DNA from: Bacteroidota bacterium
GTDB taxonomy: Bacteria; Bacteroidota; Bacteroidia; Bacteroidales; Prolixibacteraceae
Direction: 5' to 3'
Assembly: GCA_023251455.1 (NCBI GenBank)
Contig: JAHEYT010000028.1
Coordinates: 90,146-154,145, forward strand
DNA: 64,000 nucleotides
Notes under the pieces: generated by a model
Told to the model about the DNA's origin: nothing
Database searches by the model: none
What the model saw: only the letters and a program-made list of their open reading frames with translations
In this document: piece after piece, positions 52,337 through 61,562 of the stretch
Position numbering within the stretch: position 1 is the first letter of the stretch
Layout of the letters: every line of letters begins with the position of its first letter
Program-made: the position numbers and the translations under genes

Positions 52337-52535
52337 TGGTTCGGTTTAAGTTTCACATCTATAACAACTGAGGAAGATTCTACCCTTATTTCTTATTGTA
52401 GATATTACAAAAAAGAAAGTTTGAAGTTATCAAATTTGTCTTTTTAGCAAGAGAATTCGTTCTAATTTCTGAAGAAAAAAGAACGAACCTCTAAAAACAA
52501 ATTCCTGCAGGCTAGAGTCCTAACGGGAAATGACC

Positions 52536-55184
52536 TTACAATGAGAACCAATACGAAAACTTGATCAGGAATACATTGTGCGGTTGTATTCCAAACAAAT
52601 CTTTCATATCCTGTCCGTATGCAAACGATCCGTCAGATGCCGAACTCGTGCGGCCTTGCGACCAAACCAGAAAAAGTGTCGATCCGGGCAAATATTCCCA
52701 ACGAACAACCAAATTAGATCGGAACTGCCGAAAATTAAAATCAGGATTATCGAATGTATAGTCGGAATTTCCGTCGCGATCCTCATCAACCGTATAATTA
52801 TTGTTGGCAGCACTAAACCCGATTTCATTGCCCTGAAAAATACGATATCTGTCGCTAAACCGATCTGCATTTGGATTGGTTGTCCGCTTAAAATCGGTGT
52901 ACTTTCCGGCCGAAATAAACGGTTGCCCATAGTATTCCAGCGATAGTTCGGGAGTAAATGTATAATTTAAACGGAATGTGAAACTTGCTGTTTTCTGATC
53001 TAACCGGGCAAAAATATACCTCTGATCACTAGCCATCTTGGTTGTCGAAACATATTGCAGTTGATCGTTTGAAATGCCATAGCTCGGCGAGAATGATATG
53101 GACAACGCATTCATTGGCCTGACATTTAGGCCCATCCAATATTCATGGTTCCGGTAGCTTTTAACATCGCCCATCCCGTAATAACTCCCGGTGTATAACG
53201 AAAACTTTTTTGATTGGTCAGTGGAGATGTTTAAATTCATCTCGTTGCCTCCCGGTTTCTTAAACGACGGCCCCCCACGCAGCAGGTTTGTCGAAATATT
53301 CTCGCCTATGCGGGTAAAATTCCCATTGATGCGCCAGCGGTTCTTAAACTGCGAATTGAAGTTCATATTCGTAAATGCAGACAAACGCTTTCCGGAGAAA
53401 TTCCAGTACATCCAGTAATTGGTGTTCAGGTAAAAATTGTTGAAGATGGAGAAAGGGTCACGGATGTAATATGCCACCCACGAACCATGGTGAATGACAT
53501 CTGAATAGCGCATGTAACCAATATCGTTGAATTCTAATCCCGGAGAACGGAGCGTAAAACTGGTTTCGAATTGCAGCCTCTTTTTGCTCGATCTTCCCAA
53601 TTTAAATGTTCCACCAAATCCTGAAAGTGATGTCCGCGAAGAATCAACAGAAACGTAATTGGCATCGGGTCGCTGAAAATACCTGGCCGAGGATTGCTGG
53701 GCATTCAAAATGGCCTCTTCCTTTCCTTTGATATAACTGAACTCCGCATTCCCGGTTACATACCAGGTGCGTTCTTTCCATTTGTGACTGAAATCAATAC
53801 CTCCGGTATAGGCGGCAGTGGGAAGATAATCAAGCGCCGGGTTTGTAATATCCCTGTTCACCGCGGTAACTATTCCGCCAAGCACTGTTTCCCCTTTATC
53901 AAAATCTTTTTGCAGCCGTCCGACGAAATAATTGGTCAATGGCTCAACCGACTCTTTCCGGCGGATTCCACCATTATCGATTACCGCATTCTCGTTTGCA
54001 GTAACGCTTTCAAGAACACCAATAGACAAACCGTTCTTAGTTTTGCCTGAAAGCTTCATCGCGCCCAGAATAGTTGACGCCTCCGGAATGTCGGCATATT
54101 CCTTATCGGCAAGCTCTGGTGAATTATGGGGCGACCGGCCTATCCGGCGTGAATAGAACAAATTATCGGCTCCCATATTGTGTATCACAATCGAGTTGGA
54201 GGGTTCAAACTGGTAGATATTCTTTCCTTCGACAAAAAACGGCCGGCGCTCCGAAAAGTAGGATTCAAAGGCGCTGAGGTTAACTTCCGAAGGGTCGGCT
54301 TCCACCTGCCCGAAATCAGGATTAATAGAAAAATCGAGCGTAAGGTCGTTGGTAATGGCTGCTTTTCCGTCGAGACCGGCAGAAAAGACACTCTTCTTTC
54401 CGTCGAGAAATGGATTATCCCCGTCTTTTTCGAAACGCTCCGTCCGGGCAACGGTGTACGGCAGCAATTCGATATGTTTTTTAGGCTTGATGTTGCTTAT
54501 GCCGTGCAACTCGCCAAACAGGTGAACCTGTCCGGGAGAACCCTTGGGGATAAACTGCCAGGTTGACCGCTCCTGCAACCGAAAAATATGGCGCATAAGC
54601 TGAATTCCCCATACATGTTCTTCCTTTTTTCCGAAGCGGAGCTGGCTCAAGGGGATTTTCATTTCGGCGCACCAGCCCTGACTATCAATCGAAGTTTTGA
54701 GATACCAGATCGGGTTCCAGCTTTCGTCCCAGTTGTTTCCATCGTCTGTAACAGCCTCATCTCCTTTTGCCCCGGCAGCCGTTGCAGTGAAAGAGAAAGC
54801 CGTTTGCTGATCGTAGTAGCTATCAACCATAAACGACACCATGTCACCATCAAAATTATCGCGGCGCGATATTCGGCGGCTTATCTTTTCGGGCTCCGAA
54901 TCCAGGGCACGAATAAATACATACAGGTTATTATCGTCGTAGAGTATTTTAAATTTGGTTTGCTGAGTTGGCGGTTTGTTCTCCGAGGGTTGCATTTGAA
55001 TAAAATCGTTTCCCCAGGGAACCGCACTCCAGCAGGAATCATTCTCCAGCCCGTCAATTTCAGGAGCAGATTTTGTAAAAAGGGTTTGGTAGATTTTTTT
55101 CTCAATATTCTGAGAATAGCTATTTAAGCCGAGACAAATCATGATCAATACGATCATGATCGAATGCAGAAAAATACGTTTCAT
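52536..55184 (-). CDS. DUF5916 outer-membrane protein with CBM9-like N-terminal domain
   Basis: The protein has 882 residues. A signal peptide (1-24) is followed by a CBM9-like beta-sandwich (DGLENDSCWSAVPWG..., DDNNLYVFIRALDSEPEKI) and a long C-terminal region of alternating beta strands. The family-specific junction is TLDFSINPDFGQVEADPSEVN with SERRPFFVEG. The C-terminus ends in an aromatic strand (FSYWFSL), as in outer-membrane barrels. No TonB plug is seen. The role of DUF5916 is unknown; association with glycoside hydrolases suggests binding or passage of oligosaccharides. It lies between GH9 and GH29 on the same strand. Confidence 0.85.
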   Translation of the reverse strand: MKRIFLHSIMIVLIMICLGLNSYSQNIEKKIYQTLFTKSAPEIDGLENDSCWSAVPWGNDFIQMQPSENKPPTQQTKFKILYDDNNLYVFIRALDSEPEKISRRISRRDNFDGDMVSFMVDSYYDQQTAFSFTATAAGAKGDEAVTDDGNNWDESWNPIWYLKTSIDSQGWCAEMKIPLSQLRFGKKEEHVWGIQLMRHIFRLQERSTWQFIPKGSPGQVHLFGELHGISNIKPKKHIELLPYTVARTERFEKDGDNPFLDGKKSVFSAGLDGKAAITNDLTLDFSINPDFGQVEADPSEVNLSAFESYFSERRPFFVEGKNIYQFEPSNSIVIHNMGADNLFYSRRIGRSPHNSPELADKEYADIPEASTILGAMKLSGKTKNGLSIGVLESVTANENAVIDNGGIRRKESVEPLTNYFVGRLQKDFDKGETVLGGIVTAVNRDITNPALDYLPTAAYTGGIDFSHKWKERTWYVTGNAEFSYIKGKEEAILNAQQSSARYFQRPDANYVSVDSSRTSLSGFGGTFKLGRSSKKRLQFETSFTLRSPGLEFNDIGYMRYSDVIHHGSWVAYYIRDPFSIFNNFYLNTNYWMYWNFSGKRLSAFTNMNFNSQFKNRWRINGNFTRIGENISTNLLRGGPSFKKPGGNEMNLNISTDQSKKFSLYTGSYYGMGDVKSYRNHEYWMGLNVRPMNALSISFSPSYGISNDQLQYVSTTKMASDQRYIFARLDQKTASFTFRLNYTFTPELSLEYYGQPFISAGKYTDFKRTTNPNADRFSDRYRIFQGNEIGFSAANNNYTVDEDRDGNSDYTFDNPDFNFRQFRSNLVVRWEYLPGSTLFLVWSQGRTSSASDGSFAYGQDMKDLFGIQPHNVFLIKFSYWFSL

Positions 55185-55310
55185 TAAGCACTATTTAAGG
55201 TTGTTTTCTATGGACGTTCATAAGCAAAGACTTAATTTTTTCAGGAACGTTACACAACTCAATTTCTTTTCTACAAATCCACATCAACCATCGCAATAAT
55301 AGACATAACA

Positions 55311-55348
55311 AAGAAAAGGCGAATCCGAAGTAAATCGAAACCGCCTTT
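55311..55348 (-). terminator. Terminator of the GH29 gene
   Basis: On the minus strand AAAGGCG pairs with CGCCTTT (55315-55321 with 55342-55348) across a 20-nt loop, followed by TCTTTG. Confidence 0.55.
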
Positions 55349-55370
55349 CAATAACGAAAATATATTCTAC

Positions 55371-56738
55371 TTATTTCATTATCAATTCAATTACCGGGAT
55401 TTCAACGTTTGGTTTGATCACCGGCAAGCTTAAATTCAGATCAGTTTGAGTTGAACCTTCCTTTGCCCCATGCTCGGTTCTTGCTGTAATTTTAATTTCA
55501 GAGGCATCGTGCAGGAACTGTGCATATTTTACCTTTCCGGCAAAACCTGATAAATTGAGGTTCTGCAGCGGATAATCCAACAAATGAATGTACAGTCGGT
55601 TCGTCTTCGGGTTGTAAGTCATCAAACTGTTGTCGGGAGCTTTAAACTCTTCCGGTGCTTGTGTACAGCCATAAACAGACCGATTATTCAGGCTCATCCA
55701 TTCGCCCATCGATTTTAATCTCGATTGTGCTCGTTCGTCAAACATTCCGCGGGCTGTTGGGCCAACATTCAACAAAAGGTTCCCTCCTTTGCTAACCGAC
55801 TCGATCAGCAAAACCAACAATTGTTTGGTGTCTTTCCATGTATTTTCGTCGCGGTAGTAGCCCCACGATCCGCTGAAAGTCTGGCAGGTTTCCCAAGGCA
55901 CTCTTTTGCCATTCACTTCAGGCCATTTCGAAACTTTGTACTGTTCCGGAGTAGTAAAATCCCAGCCATCTTCGTATTCTTTCAGGTCGAGGCGGTCGTT
56001 CACCAAAATGCCGGGCTGCAGCTGACGAACCATTTTGATCAGCTTTTCAGAATCCCAGTCTTTGTGGTCTTTACCGTTTTCGCCCGGATACGAAAAATCG
56101 AGCCACAGCATATCCACTTTTCCGTAGTTGGTCAGTAATTCGCGAACCTGATTGTGCAGGTATTCGCGGTATTTATTCATGTCGCGGTTTTTATTGAGTT
56201 CGGCCAATTTCGCTTTGTCGTCGGTTCGTTGCGGATGCACGCGGTCAACGGTAAAATCAGGATGATGCCAATCAATCAGGCTGTAATAAAACCCAATCAT
56301 CAAACCTTCAGCACGAAAAGCTTCCACCCATTCTTTCAGAAGATCCTTTCCGACGGCAGTGTTTGGCGCTTTATAATCGGTGAATTTTGAATCGAACAAG
56401 CAGAACCCTTCATGGTGTTTGGTGGTAATCACGGCATATTTCATACCGGCAGCTTTGGCCATTTTGGCCCATTCGCGTGGGTTGTACAAATCAGGATTAA
56501 AATTATCGAAGTACTTTTGGTAGTCTTCCGTAGTAATACGTTCCTGATTTTTCACCCACTCGTGTCGAGCCGGAAGCGCGTACAAACCCCAGTGAATAAA
56601 CATTCCAAAACGGTCGTTTGTCCACCAGGCCATGCGCTCTTTCTTCTGGACTTCGGTTTCTTTGAAAAGTTTTTGCTGAGCATTTGTCCCCTGAACAAAC
56701 AGGGCGATCAGGCAGGCGATCATCACTAATTTTTTCAT
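55371..56738 (-). CDS. Secreted alpha-L-fucosidase, GH29
   Basis: The protein has 455 residues. A signal peptide (1-20, ending GTNA) is followed by the GH29 barrel: MAWWTNDRFGMFIHWGLYALPA, AKAAGMKYAVITTKHHEGFCLFDS, then the nucleophile Asp214 in DMLWLDFSYPG. A C-terminal beta domain follows. It hydrolyses alpha-L-fucosyl residues, retaining configuration. The gene has its own terminator and lies downstream of nothing obviously co-transcribed. A RhaD gene further on hints at deoxyhexose use, but fucose catabolic genes are not in the window. Confidence 0.93.
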   Translation of the reverse strand: MKKLVMIACLIALFVQGTNAQQKLFKETEVQKKERMAWWTNDRFGMFIHWGLYALPARHEWVKNQERITTEDYQKYFDNFNPDLYNPREWAKMAKAAGMKYAVITTKHHEGFCLFDSKFTDYKAPNTAVGKDLLKEWVEAFRAEGLMIGFYYSLIDWHHPDFTVDRVHPQRTDDKAKLAELNKNRDMNKYREYLHNQVRELLTNYGKVDMLWLDFSYPGENGKDHKDWDSEKLIKMVRQLQPGILVNDRLDLKEYEDGWDFTTPEQYKVSKWPEVNGKRVPWETCQTFSGSWGYYRDENTWKDTKQLLVLLIESVSKGGNLLLNVGPTARGMFDERAQSRLKSMGEWMSLNNRSVYGCTQAPEEFKAPDNSLMTYNPKTNRLYIHLLDYPLQNLNLSGFAGKVKYAQFLHDASEIKITARTEHGAKEGSTQTDLNLSLPVIKPNVEIPVIELIMK

Positions 56739-56868
56739 TTGATTCAGTTTAGGTTATGAAAATTCGAGTTAAATAAATCCGGTTTAAGATTCAATAAAAA
56801 TACGATTTCAAGCCCAAACAACAATGCTGTACTGTGCTGATCGCGTATGTTTGGGAACATCAAAAATA

Positions 56869-56903
56869 AAAGCAGTTCCCTTCCCGAAGAAAAGAACTGC
56901 TTT
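56869..56903 (-). terminator. Rho-independent terminator of the 56926-57630 gene
   Basis: On the minus strand AAAGCAGTTC and GAACTGCTTT form a perfect 10-bp stem (56894-56903 with 56869-56878), followed by TATTTTTG. Confidence 0.8.
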
Positions 56904-56925
56904 CGCTGCATCAAAGACGAAAATT

Positions 56926-57630
56926 TTAGCTCATTTTACTGAGGTAGAGTTTCCTCAGTTCCTGAAGGTAATCAGTTCCAATTTGCTCGGAATAGATGCG
57001 AACAACATCATGTAATCCTCCGTCGTAATAAAAGGCTCCCATTGCCGCATCGAATTTACTTTCAATCCAATTGTGTTTAACTTTGATGTTAAGAACCTCA
57101 AACTCTTCCCAGCTCAAGTGGCGCGGAATCTCGATGTAAGCATGATTTTTTTCACGCTTATCCAGATAAATTTTTTCCGCAATTTCCTCAAGATCGAAAA
57201 ACTTGATAATTCTGATTTTCACCAACTCATCCTTTAATTTTTTCGATTTATGCAAAAACTGAATTCCATTTTCAATGAACAACCGCTGCAGCTTTTCGAG
57301 CAAATTGTAATCTTCGAGATGCCGTATCCTCAATACATCATATTTTGTATCAAAAACATAAAGAAAACCCTTCCCCGCATCGAAATGAATATCAAACTCA
57401 AGTTGAATTTTCTGAGTTGCCCTCAACATTTCTTCAAGTGTATATTGCTCTTCGAGGACCAGATACAGATAAACGGGCTTAGCTCCCGTTGGAGAATCGG
57501 AATAGTAGCCCGGGAATGGTTTCAACGCTTCAAAAACCAATGTTCCAGGTAAAATCTTTTGATCGATGGTGAAAATAACTTCGGTTTTTGTTAAAGTTCC
57601 AAAAACTTCAAATCGTTTGTTCTGTTCCAT
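56926..57630 (-). CDS. Conserved-looking protein of unknown function
   Basis: The protein has 234 residues, no signal peptide and no transmembrane segment. It shows two related-looking halves: the first runs to about residue 100 and includes GKPVYLYL-like strands and ATQKIQLEFDIHFDAGKGFLY; the second includes HLSWEEFEVLNIKVKHNW and FDAAMGAFYYDGGLHDVVRIYS. No domain is recognised. It is divergent from a YgjP-like metallopeptidase gene (52-nt gap) and has a strong terminator, so it is a stand-alone gene. Confidence 0.65.
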   Translation of the reverse strand: MEQNKRFEVFGTLTKTEVIFTIDQKILPGTLVFEALKPFPGYYSDSPTGAKPVYLYLVLEEQYTLEEMLRATQKIQLEFDIHFDAGKGFLYVFDTKYDVLRIRHLEDYNLLEKLQRLFIENGIQFLHKSKKLKDELVKIRIIKFFDLEEIAEKIYLDKREKNHAYIEIPRHLSWEEFEVLNIKVKHNWIESKFDAAMGAFYYDGGLHDVVRIYSEQIGTDYLQELRKLYLSKMS

Positions 57631-57682
57631 GAGTTTAGTTTTTCTGGTTTGATTACTTTAGCGGAATATTCTTTCGGATTGA

Positions 57683-58393
57683 ATGACTACAAAATACATA
57701 AATATTGAACAAGTTGGATCAGTTTCATTCACAATTAATGAAAGATCGAGAAGAATTCGCCTGAGTATCAAATCGGATGGCGAGATTGTTGTCTCAATGC
57801 CGTCGTCTGTTCCCGAACGCGATGCAATTCGTTTTGTTGAATCAAAGGTTGACTGGATACTGAAACAGAAGACAAAAATACAGGCAAGGTCGACTCTTTT
57901 TGCTCCTGAAAGTTGTTTCAAAACCAGGTTTCACAAACTAGCAATTACCAAAGGCAATACTGATAAGGTTTACAACCGGGTAGGAAACGGTGTAATCCAG
58001 ATATTTATTCCTGACCGTGTGAATCACGAGCAACCCAAAGTTCAGGAATTTATCAAAAACACCCTGATTGACGTCATGCGCTGGGAAGCAAAAGTTTACT
58101 TACCCAAACGCCTGAAAGAATTGGCTGACAAGCATGGATTCAGGTACGAAAATGTGAGTATTAAAAATGCATCGACCCGTTGGGGAAGTTGCTCTTCGGT
58201 CAACAACATCAACTTAAACCTGCATCTGATGAGGGTTCCGGAGCATCTGATTGACTATGTGCTTTTGCACGAACTGGCTCATACGGTAGTCAAAAATCAT
58301 GGCGATAAATTTTGGCTTTTGCTGGAACAATGCTACCCGAATTGCAAAAAGGCCGACAAAGAAATGAATAATTACCGGACGCAAACTTTTTAG
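57683..58393 (+). CDS. YgjP-like (DUF45) M48-type metallopeptidase
   Basis: The protein has 236 residues. The zinc site is the HExxH motif His196-Glu197-His200 in LLHELAHTVVKNHGDKFW, with His206 as a likely third ligand. Upstream the family motif STRWGSCSSVNNINLNLHLMRVP is intact, and the N-terminal RRIRLSIKSDGEIVVSMP strand pair is typical. Members are often annotated SprT-like or YgjP; the substrate is unknown. It is probably cytoplasmic. The divergent partner is an unknown protein, and dGTPase follows after 36 nt. Confidence 0.88.
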   Translation: MTTKYINIEQVGSVSFTINERSRRIRLSIKSDGEIVVSMPSSVPERDAIRFVESKVDWILKQKTKIQARSTLFAPESCFKTRFHKLAITKGNTDKVYNRVGNGVIQIFIPDRVNHEQPKVQEFIKNTLIDVMRWEAKVYLPKRLKELADKHGFRYENVSIKNASTRWGSCSSVNNINLNLHLMRVPEHLIDYVLLHELAHTVVKNHGDKFWLLLEQCYPNCKKADKEMNNYRTQTF

Positions 58394-58414
58394 CCACATT
58401 CCGGTGAAACACAC

Positions 58415-58422
58415 TATTTTTG
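58415..58422 (+). promoter_or_regulatory. -7 promoter element for the dGTPase gene
   Basis: TATTTTTG matches TAnnTTTG and ends 7 nt before the ATG at 58430. Transcription would begin just before or at that ATG; the ATG at 58439 would then have a leader of about 10 nt. Confidence 0.4.
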
Positions 58423-58429
58423 TTAAAAC

Positions 58430-59776
58430 ATGACTTCGATGAATTGGAACCAGATTATATCGACCACCCGATTGGGCCAGGAAGAACTTGCAACTAAAGA
58501 CAATAAACATAGCCGGACGCAATTTCAGCGCGACTACGACCGCATTATATTTTCGTCGCCTTTCCGGCGGATGCAGAACAAAACACAGGTTTTTCCTTTA
58601 CCCGGAAGTGTTTTTGTGCATAACCGTTTAACCCACAGTTTAGAAGTTGCCAGCGTCGGCCGATCGTTGGGAAGCATGTTTGTTGAAAAAGCTGAAAGCG
58701 AAAAAATGGAAATCGAAAATCCGCTGTTTCAGGAAATCGGCTCGGTGGTTTCGGCCGCTTGCCTGGCTCACGACATGGGAAATCCACCTTTTGGTCATTC
58801 GGGTGAAGATGCCATTGCTCAGTTTTTCAAGAAAAGTAATGAACCTCGCCTCCGGAACGAACTGACAGAAGCTCAGTGGAAAGATTTCACGCAATTCGAC
58901 GGAAATGCCAATGCTTTCAGGCTCCTGAGTCACCAGTTTAATGGGCGCAGAGAAGGTGGTTTTGCGCTCACTTACACCACTTTGGCCTCGATTGTAAAAT
59001 ACCCGTTCGAATCGGTTCTAACGGAAAAACCTAAGTTTGGTTTTTTTCAATCCGAAAAATCGATTTACTCCCGAATTGCCAATGAATTGGGGCTTATACA
59101 GTTATCCGAAAATCCGGCAAAATACGTCAGGCATCCTCTGGTTTTTTTGGTTGAGGCAGCCGATGACATTTGTTATCAGTTGATGGATTTGGAAGATGCA
59201 CACAAACTAAAAATTCACAGTTTCGACCAAACACGTTCGCTGTTGATGGAGTTTTTCGATCAGCAGACCGAAGCCAAACAGATTAACCGGATCAATGAGA
59301 CACTCAAGCTGGTTTCGGATCCCAACGAACAGATTGCCTATTTGCGTGCCAGCGTGATTGGCAAACTGGTTAAACAGTGCGTGGATGTTTTCTGGGAAAA
59401 GCAAGGAGAAATTTTATCCGGAAGCTTCCAAAAACCTTTGATTGACAGCGTTCAACCTGCATCTTTGGCAGCGATGAATACCATCAAGAAAGTCAGCGTT
59501 AAAAACATCTACAACGACCGATCGGTAGTTGAAATCGAGATTTCGGGATACCAGATTATTGGGACTTTGGTTGAGGTTTTTACTGATGCTATTCTGAATC
59601 CAAAGGAAGGATTCTCGAGAAAACTAATTCAGCTCATGCCTGATCAGTATGGAGGAAATCATGAGTCAACCTACGAAAAGGTGCAGGCGGTTGTCGATTT
59701 TGTTTCAGGAATGACCGATTTGTATGCCCTCGATCTTTACCGAAAAATTAGGGGAATCAATATTCCCGGGATTTAA
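58430..59776 (+). CDS. dgt: Deoxyguanosinetriphosphate triphosphohydrolase
   Basis: The protein has 448 residues. HD-domain metal ligands are visible in NRLTHSLEVASVG and CLAHDMGNPPFGHSGEDAI, with further family motifs FSSPFRRMQNKTQVFPL and EAADDICYQLMDLEDAHKL. It hydrolyses dGTP to deoxyguanosine and triphosphate. ATG codons at 58430 and 58439 are both possible; the second gives MNWNQII and fits a short leader after the -7 element. It follows the YgjP-like gene. Confidence 0.92.
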   Translation: MTSMNWNQIISTTRLGQEELATKDNKHSRTQFQRDYDRIIFSSPFRRMQNKTQVFPLPGSVFVHNRLTHSLEVASVGRSLGSMFVEKAESEKMEIENPLFQEIGSVVSAACLAHDMGNPPFGHSGEDAIAQFFKKSNEPRLRNELTEAQWKDFTQFDGNANAFRLLSHQFNGRREGGFALTYTTLASIVKYPFESVLTEKPKFGFFQSEKSIYSRIANELGLIQLSENPAKYVRHPLVFLVEAADDICYQLMDLEDAHKLKIHSFDQTRSLLMEFFDQQTEAKQINRINETLKLVSDPNEQIAYLRASVIGKLVKQCVDVFWEKQGEILSGSFQKPLIDSVQPASLAAMNTIKKVSVKNIYNDRSVVEIEISGYQIIGTLVEVFTDAILNPKEGFSRKLIQLMPDQYGGNHESTYEKVQAVVDFVSGMTDLYALDLYRKIRGINIPGI

Positions 59777-59779
59777 TTC

Positions 59780-59820
59780 ATAAATTCATACAATGACTTG
59801 AAGTCATCGTATGAATTTAT
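59780..59820. repeat. Palindrome sharing the CTTGAAG core (REP-like)
   Basis: Twenty-bp arms with one mismatch flank a single G. The central ATGACTTGAAGTCAT is identical to the core of the palindrome at 28790-28824. It lies in the 54-nt convergent gap between the dGTPase and DUF1080 genes, where it could also act as a two-way terminator. Confidence 0.6.
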
Positions 59821-59830
59821 ATACTGTGAT

Positions 59831-60430
59831 TTACAATTTCTGAATCACCAGATTTCTCCAGCTCACTTTAATGCCGCCACCATCGTGAATTTGAAGCGCA
59901 ATGGAACCTTTGCCTTCACCAATTTTATCGTCAGTAAGGTCGGTCATTTGGTGTCCGTTTAACCAGGTAATAACTCGTTTGCCATCGACCTGAATTTTCA
60001 TTTTATTCCATTCGCCCATTTTCAGGAAACCTTCCTCGTCGTCAGGAATTTGATGCAGCCAGCTACGACCATACGATTCGTAAATTCCGCCTGAATCGTG
60101 ATTTGGCGGAGCAACTTCAACCTGCCAACCTTTTACTTTTGTGCCATCGATGGTCGAGCGGAAAAATACGCCGCTATTGCCATTGGCTTCCTGTTTGAAT
60201 TCGACTTCAAGCACAAAATTGTCATACCATTTTTCGGTAGCCAGGTAACCGTACTGTTTGTCTGGACCACTCTCACAAACCAACAGTCCATCCTGAACAT
60301 ACCACTTTTCGGTACCGTAGATTTTCCATCCATCCAGATTTTTACCGTTGAATAAAGATTCAGTCGGATTTTGAGCTTTGGCCAGCAAAGTACTGGCAAC
60401 AATTAATAGAATCAGAAAAAAAGTTTTCAT
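59831..60430 (-). CDS. Secreted DUF1080 (3-keto-disaccharide hydrolase-type) protein
   Basis: The protein has 199 residues. A signal peptide (1-19) is followed by a jelly-roll domain with family motifs SLFNGKNLDGWKIYG, FVLEVEFKQEANGNSGVFFRS, WNKMKIQVDGKRVITWLNG and KGSIALQIHDGGG. DUF1080 members bind or cleave carbohydrates; some have been described as 3-keto-disaccharide hydrolases, which is inferred here from family only. It would act in the periplasm or at the surface. Confidence 0.88.
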   Translation of the reverse strand: MKTFFLILLIVASTLLAKAQNPTESLFNGKNLDGWKIYGTEKWYVQDGLLVCESGPDKQYGYLATEKWYDNFVLEVEFKQEANGNSGVFFRSTIDGTKVKGWQVEVAPPNHDSGGIYESYGRSWLHQIPDDEEGFLKMGEWNKMKIQVDGKRVITWLNGHQMTDLTDDKIGEGKGSIALQIHDGGGIKVSWRNLVIQKL

Positions 60431-60642
60431 TTCATTGTTTTTAGATGGTTTACATTCATTTCGAGACCTTTAGCAATCTCATTTTTTATTATTTAGCTTT
60501 TCGTTAGAGTTTTGGTTTTACCTTTCAGGCATTAGGGTTTTAAAGTTTATTCTTCTATAAAGATAATATGATTGAGTATGGAAGTAAAGTTTTACCTGAT
60601 AAATTCGTAATTTTCCAATTATTTTAAAAACTCACTTTGATT

Positions 60643-60864
60643 ATGAAACCCGATTTTGACCAATTTGAAAACGATCGGATGATTGATGATCCGATGAATT
60701 ACAAGTGGGGAATATTCTATTTTAATCGGAAAGATTCCAGAATTGTAGTTCCAAAACGCGTTAGAGGCCTGGGTTGGACCCTGAATTTTGGCAATATTTA
60801 TGCCTATATTTTCCTGATTTTAATAATTACTGCGGGAATATTAATTGGTAATGTATTTCATTAG
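60643..60864 (+). CDS. DUF5808 small membrane protein
   Basis: From the ATG at 60643 the protein has 73 residues; the in-frame TTG at 60637 is an unlikely start. The motif WGIFYFNRKDSRIVVPKRVRGLGWTLNFG matches DUF5808, and one transmembrane helix lies at the C-terminus (AYIFLILIITAGILIGNVF). Role unknown. The 212-nt gap before it (60431-60642) is AT-rich with no gene. Confidence 0.7.
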   Translation: MKPDFDQFENDRMIDDPMNYKWGIFYFNRKDSRIVVPKRVRGLGWTLNFGNIYAYIFLILIITAGILIGNVFH

Positions 60865-61038
60865 AATTCTGAAAGTTGCGTTATTAAAGCTTTCCAACGC
60901 CTATTAACAAAAATATTTTCAGATTAACCATTAAAAATTCTTAATAAAGTTAAAAATCAGGCACATACCAGCACACCGAAACAACAAATTCACGACATTT
61001 GTCGTTCTATTTTGTAAACGTATTAAGTCGGAGAAGAT

Positions 61039-61548
61039 ATGGTAGCGGTATTAAAGATTATTCAGGTATTTTTATTGGCTTCAGTAAAGTATGTTATTAC
61101 ATTTCCCTTTGCCCTGCTCATCGGGCTAAATTTCCTTCAAACATTAATTGCAGTTACCCTTGGCGGAATCGCCGGGTTTTTCTTTTTTTATCACCTAAGC
61201 GGTCACGCCATAAAACAAATTCATCACCTAAAAACTTTCCTCCGGAAACATACACCTCATTTTATTCGGTTGAGATTTCGCCAATTGATATCATGGAGAA
61301 AGCAAGTAACCGGAGAGCGAGTTTTCTCGAAGAGAAACAGAATGATTGCCCGTTTCCGTGCAAAATTCGGATTACCTGGAATTGTTATTTTATCTCCTAT
61401 CGTTTTGAGCATCCCTATCGGAGCATTCCTGCTGAATAAATACTACTCGAAACACAAAATGGCAAAGCCATACATGGTTTTATCCATTGTGAGCTGGACT
61501 GCCGTTTTTGTAGCTTTTGCATTGATTTTTCCTCACCTGGTAAGGTAA
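61039..61548 (+). CDS. Small integral membrane protein of unknown function
   Basis: The protein has 169 residues. Four hydrophobic segments lie at about 5-25, 30-50, 110-130 and 142-165, with a very basic loop (about 55-108, including TFLRKHTPHFIRLRFRQLISWRK) between the second and third. The FGLPGIVILSPIVLSIPIGAF segment resembles small multidrug-export/DedA-type proteins, but the match is weak. Function not assigned. Confidence 0.6.
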   Translation: MVAVLKIIQVFLLASVKYVITFPFALLIGLNFLQTLIAVTLGGIAGFFFFYHLSGHAIKQIHHLKTFLRKHTPHFIRLRFRQLISWRKQVTGERVFSKRNRMIARFRAKFGLPGIVILSPIVLSIPIGAFLLNKYYSKHKMAKPYMVLSIVSWTAVFVAFALIFPHLVR

Positions 61549-61562
61549 TTTATCCAAATTCT

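Noticed and set aside
49850..56738. Complete polysaccharide utilisation locus
   Set aside because: No SusC/SusD homologues, no hybrid two-component system and no sugar-specific regulator are present.
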